A stretch of 64,000 bases of DNA, taken from Lophius americanus. Its lineage: Eukaryota; Chordata; Actinopteri; Lophiiformes; Lophiidae. Of this stretch, positions 11,815 through 22,235 are shown one piece after another. The first letter of the stretch is position 1. Every line of letters begins with the position of its first letter. The stretch is from the NCBI GenBank assembly GCA_037951165.1, contig JBBDHG010000052.1, positions 1,677,501 through 1,741,500 of the forward strand, read 5' to 3'. The notes beneath the pieces were generated by a model, which saw only the letters and a program-made list of their open reading frames with translations, was not told the DNA's origin and made no database searches. The position numbers and the translations under genes were made by a program.

Positions 11815-12610
11815 ATAGTCAGCACTGTCAACGAAGATATCAAAGTCTGGTGACAACTATGACATCGAGACAAATGCTGCCACTATTACATCAAAGCCAA
11901 CACTGATAACAAAATCGTTAAAGCCAGTATTGGCTACAAGGACATCAAAGCCAGTGATGGCAACTAACAAAGTCTGCACCTATGACAGAGATATCAGACC
12001 CCAGGCCAACACAAGGATATTAAAACAATCCCTCATAACTAAGATATTAAAGCAAATTGTGAAGGAAAATACATCGAAGAAAATGCTGGTAACTAACATC
12101 AAAGTCTGCACCTTTAACAGAGATGTCAGAGCCTATGGTAACGAAACAATATTAAAACAATATTACAACAATATTAAAACAATAACTCAAAGCAAAGATA
12201 TCACAGCCAGCGGTGAAGTTACAGACATCAAATTAAATGCTTGCAACTAACATCAAAGCCGGCTCATATGACAGAGATGTCAGAACCTACGCGAACACAA
12301 GGATATTAAAACAATTGTTCATGTGTCTGCCCTTCAATGAACTGGCGACTTGTCCAGGGTGTTCCCTGCCTCTCGCCCGATGTTAACTGGGATAGGCTCC
12401 AGCCCCCCGGTACCCTGAACAGGATAAGCGGTAGATAATGAATGAATGAATTAATGTTCATGACAAATATATTAAAGCCATTGGGGAAATCAGATATCAA
12501 AGGTAATGTTGGCAACAAACACATAGAAGATAGCGTTGACACCTAAGACATCACACCCTGCACTGATATAAAAGACAATAAAACCTAAGCTGACTCTAAG
12601 ACATTAAAAT
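11815..12610. repeat. Degenerate long-unit tandem repeat
   Basis: Three diverged units of roughly 140-150 bp are recognisable from recurring motifs: ATCAAAG(T/C)C, ATGACAGAGATATCAGA, ACACAAGGATATTAAAACAA and GGCAACTAAC, starting near 11955, 12097 and 12245. Shorter 'atcaaagcca' motifs extend to both sides. The block is interrupted by the retroposon tail at 12324-12454. The open frame at 11930-12250 follows from the repeat composition and is not proposed as a gene. Confidence 0.7.
12324..12454 (+). mobile_element. 5'-truncated retroposon tail (L2/SINE-like) with 8-bp target duplication
   Basis: It contains the widespread fish 3'-tail sequence ACTGGCGACTTGTCCAGGGT, GATAGGCTCCAGCCCCC and GAACAGGATAAGCGGTAGAT, followed by an ATGA-rich tail. 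TGTTCATG flanks it at 12316-12323 and 12455-12462, consistent with target-primed insertion into the degenerate tandem repeat. Diverged tails of the same family are at 12885-12995 (-), 15135-15260 (+), about 42873-42940 (-), about 45670-45720 (+) and 54868-54910 (+). Confidence 0.75.
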
Positions 12611-12884
12611 GTAGCTCTAATGATGTGAAATTTATAAAAGCAGATTATGAGGTGTATCATCTTATTTGTCAAGTAGACGGACTTGATATAACCTCAGCCT
12701 GCAGGGGCAGGATTCTATCTCATAGACTGGAGGAGAGCAAAAGCGATTCGGTCCACCTCTGCTGTCTTGCCATTTGGTGAGTGATGCCAGTTAAGGGTCA
12801 AAAACAGTGAGGTTGGGTTACCGCTCATGACCTCTTCTCCAAGGCCAAGCTCCATTAACTGATTGATTCATGATCCATAACTGT

Positions 12885-12995
12885 TTATTCTATTCAAGGT
12901 CGTGGGGGAATGAAGCCTATCCAAGCTGACATTGGGCAAGAGGCGAGGTACACCCTGGATGAGTTGCCAGTTCTGCATCCATTTTAAAATTATTT
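12885..12995 (-). repeat. Diverged L2/SINE-like retroposon tail
   Basis: The reverse complement carries AACTGGCAACTCATCCAGGG, TGTACCTCGCCTCTTGCCC and TTGGATAGGCTTC, the same order as in the tail at 12324-12454. Confidence 0.65.
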
Positions 12996-14334
12996 TAATA
13001 TAGAATCTCAAGTGGAATCAATCCAGTCAGAAGGTAAATCTGGACCCTTTTGCACCCAATAGGGTCTTTGGGCAGTCCTTACTTTGCCTTAATGGAAATC
13101 CAACCATGATTCTGAGTAAACCATAATCACGTTTTGATAAGATATTATATATGACTAAGAGCATGTTACAATGCGCTATGATCAGACCTTTAAAGTATGT
13201 TACTTCCTGTTGTCTCATTACAGCTTTCCTAAATATGTGTGAACGAACGTAAGAGACATGAACATATAACAATCAAATGAAGGGGTAGATGAATCTGTTT
13301 CTCATTATCTTGCCAGAAAATATGGTAGAACTGTGAATGGCTGTGCCAGCATCACTGTTGTGATGGTATTTAGTCACTCGAGGGCAGACTTGCGCCAAGT
13401 GTAAACTTGAGTCAGATGGGTTAGATAGAAACACATCAGCATGTTTCAGGATTTTGGAGGCTAGAGGCTGGTAAAGATATATATGTGCAGGAATAAAACA
13501 CTCTAAGATTTTGATAAATGACACTGGTAAGTTTTAGAGAATTTCCTTAGAAGCTATGATAAGATTTCAAAGTGAAGGGATTTCCAGTTTCTCCATATCT
13601 GCAGTATGGTGACTTGCCTCAGTTTTTCATTGTGGAACCCGTAGGAGATTATCCTTCTTCTCTCCATGTCACAGTGAGAATAAGGAGAAGGTGTTGGAAA
13701 TGGATTAAGGTGAAAAGGTTTTTTACCCTGCCGTCTAACCCATTATAGACGTGTGATCATGAAGTGTGTTATAATGACGAGGTGTCAGCAGAGCTAGACT
13801 GTAAGTGAGAACGTGAACAGGCAGTCAATGTTTTTGTTTAGCTGCTTGTGCAAATAAGGGTGAAAATTATGCTCTAGCAGGTATTCTAATAGACACTATA
13901 AAATACCCATTACTTGACGGGGACAGGATGACACCAGCATTCACAATAAGAAGATTTTGACAGATATATTTGTTTTTATAATAATTATTATTTTTTTATA
14001 GAAAAAATATTTTTGTCTTATTTCCGTGTAAAATGTCCATATCGGTTTTGATCAAATTTAATCACATAACTTTTTTCATTTTCATCATCGTCTTATTTAA
14101 GTCAAAGATAAATAATAGGTATTTTAGTCAATGCTAAAGCATCAGGTTATTATTAACATTTCAGTCAATGTAGTCGAGACCAAACCAATATTTTAGTAAT
14201 TTTACCCTTATTTTACATCCGATGTATCCGATTGTTATCTGATTAAAGCAGGTTAAATGATTCAGAATGTAGCCTTGCATCTACGGATGTCACATCCAGA
14301 CATGGAGCATCTTCGGATTTTGTATTTACCTTAA
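12996..14334. other. Intergenic sequence, nothing recognised
   Basis: AT-rich and without long ORFs. Short frames at 13027-13272 and 13273-13524 on the - strand show no recognisable domain. No RNA gene found. Confidence 0.4.
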
Positions 14335-14662
14335 ACCATTCCAAGACACTCCAAGCCAGCAAGCCAGGCGTTTACTCATTTAAAGCTTGACCTTAGGTTG
14401 GGATTGTGTTGATGTGAAGAATTAAAACCATTGGCTTCACCAGATAAAACCATCCTGAGGGAAACTTCATAGGGAATCAGCTACTAGATAGTCCCAGAAG
14501 TCTTTACTCCTGAAACCTGCTTAGATCGCCAAAACACATGTCAGGACCGCCTTCATCAAAGTTTCCTCTGGCTAAGCCCTGCCCAGACATAGTTCACCAT
14601 CTTTAGGGTCCTATCATGAACATTCCGACTCCACCACCCCGACAGAGCGGGCGAGGGTGGTC
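14335..14662 (-). pseudogene. 28S rRNA-derived relic
   Basis: The + strand reads as a diverged reverse complement of a continuous stretch of eukaryotic large-subunit rRNA. Visible blocks in order: CATTCCAAGACACTCCAAGC, CTCATTTAAAG, AGGTTGGGAT, CCAGATAAAACC, CCTGAGGGAAACTTC, AGCTACTAGATAG, GTCAGGACCGCC, GTTTCCTCTGGCTAAGCCCT, GCCCAGACATAGTTCACC, TTTAGGGTCCTATC and GACAGAGCGGGCGAG. It has many substitutions and small deletions, so it is not a functional rRNA. The overlapping relic near 43.8 kb covers part of the same 28S region in the same orientation. Confidence 0.88.
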
Positions 14663-15134
14663 AAGGAAACACAAGATCAGAGTATTTTGACTGTAATATC
14701 TATTTTCAAGAAAAGAGAAGAGATTTTAGACCAAAAAATTGTTTCTTCAACAATATTGATGTTGATTTAGTCACAGTTGACGTTTGATTATGTCGGTGTC
14801 ATCTTGTCATGGTCTTGTCTTAATCTTGGAAAGATATTACATTAATCGAGCACTGCTATAGTGACAACACTAACATGATAGAACAGCAGGATTAGGTAGT
14901 AGTCTTTGCACTTAGGTCTTGATCCAGGTATGGGCTAAGAGTGAATGGTACCAAACCCTCATTTCAAAGCAGTCCAGCGCTCAAGTTCTTGCAAGACGGT
15001 TCTGGCCTCAAATTCACCAGGGGACTTAGAGCCCAGTGGGTTCTCTCCAGGTGCTTCAACTTCCTTTTTCAGTCCATAGAACATGACTCTAATACTGTAC
15101 GTAAGGGTTAACGGTGGTTTGTCTCCATGTGTCA

Positions 15135-15260
15135 ACCCTCAGGTGACCCGGAAACTTGTCAAGGGTACGACCTGCCTCTCGCTCATCGTGGCTAGGATGA
15201 GGTCCAGCTCTCAAGGGGCCTGCACTAGATAAGCAGTAACAAGAAATGAATGGATGTAAA
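15135..15260 (+). repeat. Diverged L2/SINE-like retroposon tail
   Basis: GTGACCCGGAAACTTGTCAA, GACCTGCCTCTCGC, AGGATGAGGTCCAGC and CTAGATAAGCAGTAA, ending in AAATGAATGG, follow the same order as the 12324-12454 tail but are more diverged. Confidence 0.6.
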
Positions 15261-17032
15261 TTTTAGGTTGTGGAATGCAAAATAGATGGACATGTCCTTT
15301 CATGTGTCCTTATTCACATCCTGCTATCAGTCTTCTTAAGGAGTCATAGCCAGAATACTAACAGCCATACTTTTAGCATTAGCTTTTAACAGTCCAGGTC
15401 CAGGAGAATTACGGTGGAATTTGATTTAAGGCATTTATGCTAGATCAGCTTTTCCTGATTAAATCATAATTTTAACAGCAGCGTGAACAGGAGAATCTTA
15501 CATCTGCCTTTGGACTGGCTAATCCATTTGCAACCACACGTCCTATCTTGGACTCGGAATGATACCAACTGCACCCAAATTTTCATCGATCTTCTGTCCG
15601 TCAAAACACAGCTGTCGTCTCCTCGTTCATCATGAGCCTGCTGTCAGACACTCCTGTCCTCGTTTACATTACAGCTTCAGAAATCTCAGGATGGACTGAA
15701 CTCATCAGAAGTACACCAACAAAGCATCTCTTGAAGGATCGGACATATCCCCAAAGAGAGAGGAGGAAGAATCGAGCTGGACACCCCACCCATCTGCTGT
15801 CTGCAGCCTCAACACTACAACAGTATCCATTCCACAGTACTGGCAGCAGGGGTGTTGGCACTACTGCAGGGGTTTCTTTTTTCACTTTGCTGCCATCCTG
15901 GCTACTCAGAACAAAATAGGAATGGGCTGAGATACACAAGTGTGAAAGACTCCCAAGGATGAGAAGCAGAGTTTCCCAAATATATGCAGGCATGTACAAA
16001 TAAATGGAGGTGTAAAAGGTGTGTGCATTTCACATACACCAACGCAAGAAAGATGCATTATGAGTTTTAATGGTTGCAACACTCTTTCTTATGCATCAAC
16101 GTCTGTAAATTCCCTGCCACTCCGCAGGGAGAATGCCATTTAGAGATCTCTATAAAACCAGACAACTCCGTGGACATGAAGTGCCCTGCTTCCTGCAGTC
16201 CTTTAGACGCATGGCAGTGAGTGACAGAACCTTGAAGTGACGTGTAAGGCCTTTTTTCTATCAAGCTGCCAGCACCATTAGCATCCTCTCTTTATACGGT
16301 TACATAGATGCGCACGACAGGAAGCAGACGTCATCCCCGGGGTATCAGGCAGATAAAAGGTGGAGGGAAATGAAGAGGGGTGGACAAAAGACAGCAAGGT
16401 ATAAATGAATGAACGTGCTTTGTGTTATTTCTTATCATCTCTGGGCCTCCTCCCTCCCAGCTGAGAAGTGCGCTCTCCGTTCTATATAAGTGCTATGGAA
16501 AATTAATGGAGGGTCTTTGATGGTCCACATCTGTAGTGAAGGTAGTAACAGAGGCCAATTGGAAATTTGAATCTGTTACTACCTCCAAACCTGTGGGGGG
16601 TGACGGGGTTGACGCATTCAACGATTTAATGTGTGTACAGCTAACAACTGGAAAATAAATCAACCAAAAATTTCTTAATTTTTGTGAGACGGCGTGACAT
16701 CTGGGAGCACCTTACATTTGAGGTTGAGATCATCTACCATGTTACAAGTGAGGTAAAGGATTGTTTTACAAACTGCTGCTCAAGGCATACACAAGATGCC
16801 TATATGTCAAATCTTACACAGCACCCAGAAGTCTTACGTAATTTTTGCATTTCCAAATTTCTACGATAACTAAATAGAGTCTCACGGGAGATAATACATT
16901 GATCACCCAGGCTGTTGAAAAAGATAAAAGGCTTATTTTGGTTTGTCACAATGGATGGTCAGGTGGTTATGATTATTGGTGCCTAAGCAGGCGACATGGG
17001 TTAGTTTCTGGTGACTGATTTTGTTTTACTAT
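15261..17032. other. Intergenic sequence, no gene supported
   Basis: Opposed short frames at 15632-15919 (+) and 15664-15999 (-) overlap each other and have no recognisable domain. A TATA-like TCTATATAAG occurs near 16482 without a convincing downstream ORF. Confidence 0.4.
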
Positions 17033-18085
17033 AATCAATCAATAAGTCAAACAATATTTATTTATATAGCGCCAATTCACAACAACAGTGGTCTCACTGT
17101 TCTTTCTAGAAAGACCAGGTCTAGACCAAACTCTTTATATAATTATCTACAGAGACCCAACAAATTCCTCCATGAGCAAGCAACTGCCGTCAATGGCGAG
17201 AAAAAACTGCCTTTTTAATGGGCAGAAACCTCGAGCAGATCCAAGAATCAGGGTGGATGGCCTACTGCCAGGACCGGTCGGGTTTGAAAAAAAAGGGACA
17301 GAGAGAGAGAGAGAGAGACACGGGTGAGGAGAGATACAGACGGGTGAAAAAGTAGCAAAGATGTCAGCTATAATCCACTTTCTTCAACGTCTCCATGGTC
17401 GAGCCTCGGCAGCAGCAGGGATCCCGGGTTGATAATAACATTTATATTAATGTAACATATAGCGATAGCTTATGGGGAAATACTATACAATAATAACCAT
17501 AATGATAACAACAATAATCATCATCATGAGTATCTTGTTATCAATGGACATCAAGCAGGTCCACAGCAGCAGATGCAATCACCAACCATGTGACCTTACA
17601 GGGCGAGAAAACACAAACGCTCCAGGGAAGAAGTCAAGTTAGTAACATACATTTAACTAACTTTTCTGCATCTTTTTGAGACAGAATATGTCTTATTTTA
17701 GAAATATTACTTAGATGAAAAAAGGCAGTCCTAGAAATTTGTTTTATCTGGGAGTCAATGGTCATATCCTGATCAAGATAACTCCCAGGTTCCTCACAGT
17801 GGTGCTGGAGGCCAAGGTCATACCATCCAGAGTAGATATATCATCAGATAAATTGTTTCTAAGGTGCTTGGGTCCCAGCACAATAACTTCAGTTTTATCT
17901 GACTTAATAATAAAAAATTGTAGGTCATCCAAGTCTGAATGTCTTCGAGACACCTCTAAATTGGATAAGTGATTAGATTCACCTGGTTTCATTGATAAGT
18001 ACAATTGTGTGTCATCTGCATAACAGTGAAAGTATATGGAGTGTTTCTGTGTATGACTGTATGTGATCAATAAATGATAATTAAT
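17033..18085 (-). mobile_element. L2/CR1-group LINE relic: reverse transcriptase piece and 3' UTR
   Basis: The - strand at 18070-17762 encodes the reverse transcriptase palm around FHCYADDTQLYLSM (YADD at 18022-18011), followed by SDKTEVIVLGPKHLR, TLDGM and STTVRNLGVI, typical of Jockey-superfamily (CR1/L2) LINEs. Decayed coding sequence continues to about 17650. At lower coordinates comes the 3' UTR-like segment common in fish (CTCGAGGTTTCTGCCCAT, TTGGCGCTATATAAATAAA), which ends in a TTGATTGATTG tail at 17033. The 5' end is truncated and the centre (about 17400-17650) is rearranged or deleted. GA microsatellite at about 17300-17320. Confidence 0.85.
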
Positions 18086-18419
18086 AATAATTTCTTCTCC
18101 TTTTATTGCATTTCCTCGTGATTAAAGTGGTTATTCTTAAAATCATTTTGTGTTTTTAAAATAAATAAATAAATAAAGCTGCAGCAGTAGGACAAGTTTG
18201 GTTTATATCAGCCATGATATAATGGAGTATTTTTTCCAGACAGTTATTCATGTCCCCTTTGCCTTTCTTATATAGGTTGTGTGTGTAAAAGACACATCAT
18301 TCAACCCTGACTCTCATCGCTTTTTAAAAAACTTTTATAGTGCAGTAGATCTAATCTTCTCATATTAGCGCCAATGTCTTTCCATTGGAGGAATATGAAA
18401 CCCCAAGTCCATCTTCGCC

Positions 18420-19165
18420 AGCCTGAAAAAAACTATGTCTGGATAAGACACTATAAACTGGGAACTATAGAAATAGGTTGTCGTCCCCGACAGCATATCC
18501 CCAAAAAGCTTCCAATCCTCTCCGTGGTACAAGCATTGCCTCTGATAGAACTCCTCAAATTAAATGTGAGTTTATGGCCACAGTATTTTGGGGAAAAAAA
18601 AGAAAAGCTCCAGGAAGGAACTCAAATATGACAATTACAGTAAAATATATGTTCTTCATAGATATCCTTGAGTGGATTCATATGCACCAAATTTGGACTG
18701 AATCATCCCAGTTCTTCCTCGCACTAAGATCCATGGGGGAATAGTAATAAGATTATCCATGAAATACTTTTTGTTTTGTCAGGAAAACATTGTTTTTCAC
18801 AAAAAAGCTCCCTCTTGTGATTAAAATATGAACTAATAAACTAAAGCATGATATTAACTAGAGCGATCAACTTGAGTTGATTCATGTACATCAAATTTGG
18901 ACTAAATCTGAGCAACGGTTTTGAAATGATGGCCAGAAAGCTTTTGGAGCTAATACTCCGCTAATTGTTGTAAATATACAATCGTCCCTTCTCAAATTCA
19001 ATCCGGTTCTATGGGTCTATGTCGGAATAAAATTTGAAAATGATCCATGAAATCATTGTTGAGATATCACAGTAACACAAAGGATCAGCGGCGGAATCTG
19101 CGGACGCAGTGACTTCGATGATGATTCCTGACTAATCTATGACTTTTCGGGGATATAATAAGTCT
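18420..19165 (+). repeat. Unclassified interspersed repeat, family X copy (long)
   Basis: Motif order: GTCCCCGACAGCATATCCCC, GAACTCCTCAAATTAAATGT, CATATGCACCAAATTTGGAC, GAAAACATTGTTTTTCACAA, GCTCCCTCTTGTGA, CATCAAATTTGGACTAAATC, AAATTTGAAAATGATCCATG, AAAGGATCAGCGGCGGAATC, ending GACTTTTCGGGGATATAATA. The CACCAAATTTGGACTAAAT block occurs twice, so the element has an internal duplication. No ORF. Confidence 0.75.
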
Positions 19166-19330
19166 TGGCAAAGCTCACCATATAACCATTGTTGTCAGAG
19201 TAAAATACATGCAATGGTTTAGGATAAGCGTATTTATATCATATCTGTTCTATTTTATTTCCTGTTATTTCTTCCAATTATCCTCGTCTGGGTTGCGGAA
19301 GCCGCGGGCCAAGCAGGACACTCAAAATGA

Positions 19331-19627
19331 CTATCCCACAGGCAATACTTTTCTGCTCAAGTTCTGAATCTACCACATGTTCTCCGCCCAGTTAGAACTT
19401 TGCCCAGTAAAGTTCAAAGCGGAGGTCCTAATCAGATACCTGAGCAACCTCACCTCGATTATTTCTATGCAAAGAAGCAGCAGCTTTACTTTGAGCTCCC
19501 TCCAGATGTCACAGCTCCCCACTCTATCTCTGAATCTGAGCCAGACCATCTTCCTTATTTTGGGCACTTGCATCCTTGTTTTAATTATTTCAGTCACCAC
19601 CCAGAGCTACCTTATTCACTAGTCTAG
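19331..19627 (+). CDS. Orphan open frame of 98 codons plus stop, possible coding exon
   Basis: One frame is open from 19331 to TAG at 19625-19627, with no ATG near its start. A potential acceptor (TATCCCACAG) precedes 19341. The peptide has non-random composition: HLDYFYAKKQQLYFELPPDV then acidic and aromatic residues (SESEPDHLPYFGHLHPCF), ending PELPYSLV. I do not recognise a family. It follows directly on repeat debris and no partner exon is visible, so it may be a relic of a host gene, a transposon ORF, or chance. The lack of an ATG argues against a stand-alone gene. Confidence 0.22.
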   Translation, partial: LSHRQYFSAQVLNLPHVLRPVRTLPSKVQSGGPNQIPEQPHLDYFYAKKQQLYFELPPDVTAPHSISESEPDHLPYFGHLHPCFNYFSHHPELPYSLV

Positions 19628-21953
19628 TAAATTGAGAGATTTGTTTGACAGATCAGCTTTCATTCTAGATGTTAAGAGTCGGTTACCATGGTCGAGGATT
19701 TAGGTGGTGGTATGTAATTTGGTCTGAGACGGATACGAGTAAACCGATGTCATCAGGACGACATCAACATTGTGTGTGCTTTGAGCTCGGTGCGATGATA
19801 TATCAGAAGGTTGTAAACTTTAGCTGCTGTTTCGTGCAGAGCATGTTTGGTAAAGAGGATTCATCAGCCTGCTTAGTCACCCTGTCCCCCTTTTGCATCC
19901 TGTAATTTTAAACCAAGCATCAATTGACTCCTGCCAAGCACCTTCACACAAAATTTCCGCTTCATGCAAATTTCAATAAATGCTATTGAATGCAGCCTTG
20001 GCTTATGGTGTTGCTCTCTATCAACAATAATACTACCTGAGTCCCCTGCACCCCCCCCCCCTCCTCCCTCCATCATACCTGTCTACCCCATTACCCACGA
20101 TGCAGCCAGAGATCCAACAGTCCATTGGGATGCTGTTAGGATTTCGCTCATCACTTCCAAAAAATCTTGCTGTAACTTATCTGCAGGGAGTGATGAAGTC
20201 AGAGCCTAGACGACAAATGACATGTTTTGACATTGTAATAAACAATGATAACGTGAGTTGTCTGACAGAACTACGAGATGGAGGTAATCTACAGTCAGAA
20301 ATGGCAAGTCAATATCTGGTAATTTTCCTGCTTCATTCTGGTTTCTCTGTCACTGTGAAACGGCGAAGTGAGGTGTTTGTATGGACAGTGTCAGACATGA
20401 CTTGGCATTGGTTGCCATGACTACCTTCTCAACACTATTCTCTTGCTGCCCGGTCCAATAGAGGCGATTTTATCTCAAATTCTTTCGTTCACTTTCTCCT
20501 TGTGATAAATCTGGAAGTACTATGGTTTCTCGACAGAAAGTCTCAGTGGGTTATGAGTCTGATTCTGTTCGTGATGAACATAGTCATGTTCTTAAGGCAC
20601 AGTTGAGGAGATGATAAATATTGGTTTGAGGGGCTTGGAATTGTGTCTCTGCTCATTGCTGATGTGATTTTATGGTTTCTTTCCCTCAAGCGGTTTCTGA
20701 CCCTCTCACCTTCCCTTGAATGTTTTTTGTGTTTCTCGGCGTGGCTACACCTGCATGCACTGGATGGCCGTTACCACAAGTGATATCATCCAATCAATCC
20801 TGCACAACTTACATCTAGTTCAGACCTGCATTCTTTCTCAGACAATTCTGTCGCCTTTTTTTTTAATGAATTTCACAGGTATGTGTTTTGCTCACACTTG
20901 TGTGCTCACCTGTTTTCCTCCCAGTTTGACATGATAGCCGCCCTCGATCACCTCAGCCTACCAGCTTAGTCATTGGGGAAGGGGCCATTTACAGTATAAT
21001 AGATTTTACATAAAACGGTAATCTTTTGTTGCAGTTTGGACATGCAACACCATTTTTGGTTCCTGAAATCTTTTGAAAACAACACCGTTTCTGTTTCTTT
21101 GTCGATTGGCAAAACGCAATTACCAAACCAAACAACAGCAAAAACAATGTGGGACTGCCTTATTTGGTTTTTGCTATGGACTCTTATGAGTTCATTATTG
21201 CTCGATCTCCTCCAATCTTTCTGTATTTCGAAGAGATCATCTAGACTTCCTGGTCTGTCTTCTGCGGTGGGGTTGATTTTAAAAAGGTTAAGCCTCTATC
21301 TGCTGCCTTGGCATCCATATACTACTACATTTTCAGTTGTTTTCTGTTTGTATGAGGATGTTTTCTTAACATTGAAGTCTGAATTTGAGTTGGTACAGAT
21401 TTTTACAAGGACCCCTCCAGTGTACGTGTCTTTGGAAGGTTTCCAGCCATTTTTATAAATCTTGTCTGTCCTGAGAATTTCACCATGACTGAATCCGATA
21501 ACAGTAATAAAAAGGGATGGATGGATATGCGTCTTTGGTTGAGTGAGCGAGTCAATATGGTGAGCTTTATCATTATTTATTATCCTACCATGATATCAAT
21601 TTAACATTCCTTTAGGAAATGCAAAAGAACATTGTATCCCTCAATGAATTATGACCAGACTCCATATTTATTAGCTATCATGTGGGCTTCCAGACAAAAG
21701 CAAATCAAGTGAAGAGCAGGGTAATAGTTTGAAGCGAGATGCAGGACATAAGGTAAGGAGTCACTGAAGGTCTAAATCTTTATTAACAGCTTGCTTCCTC
21801 TGTGCTGGGATGAAATATAAATGGTTGTGAAGTTTGCAGACCTGACAAGTCATGACAAGGTTATCATAAATTAGGCCAGCCCGTGTCCCAGCTGTGTTAA
21901 TCTCTGGTACAGCATTGTGATCCTATCGTGTGTTCTTGACAAGGATGACAAGG
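19628..21953. other. Intergenic sequence, no gene supported
   Basis: Contains an 11-C run at 20051-20061. The 140-codon frame at 21036-21458 is hydrophobic and T-rich, without a domain I can name. No RNA gene or transposon ends were identified. Confidence 0.4.
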
Positions 21954-22031
21954 ATTCAGATAAGACCTCTGTACCTGATATTATATACACTCAAGTGTAT
22001 ATAATATCAGGTACAGAGGTCTTATCTGAAT
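21954..22031. repeat. 78-bp near-perfect palindrome (38-bp arms, 2-bp spacer)
   Basis: Arms 21954-21991 and 21994-22031 are exact reverse complements separated by CA. Starting at 21955 the left arm reads TTCAGATAAGACCTCTGTAC and ends TTATATACACT. The match stops abruptly on both sides. Its origin is unknown. Confidence 0.95.
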
Positions 22032-22235
22032 ATCACAGCTTCCACGGCTTATCAGTGAAATCCTCACTTATGTCTTTAAGAGTCTAATGTATCTACAGCA
22101 GCAGTAGCAGCTCTGTGGGACAGAATGTCGCACATGTGCTGATCTCTTCATGAAAGCCCCAACAACACAGTAGGGAGGTCTCAACAGTACAAGGAAAGAG
22201 TCACCGTCTTCTACACGCATACGTTGGGGGTCACA

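Noticed and set aside
11930..12250. 106-codon + frame
   Set aside because: It lies inside a degenerate tandem repeat with motifs recurring every 140-150 bp.
17715..18070. Overlapping frames at 17715-17972 (+) and 17762-18070 (-) as two genes
   Set aside because: The - strand frame is LINE reverse transcriptase with YADD; the + frame is its shadow.
21036..21458. 140-codon + frame
   Set aside because: No domain, no homologue recognised, no splice or promoter context; length alone is not convincing in T-rich DNA.
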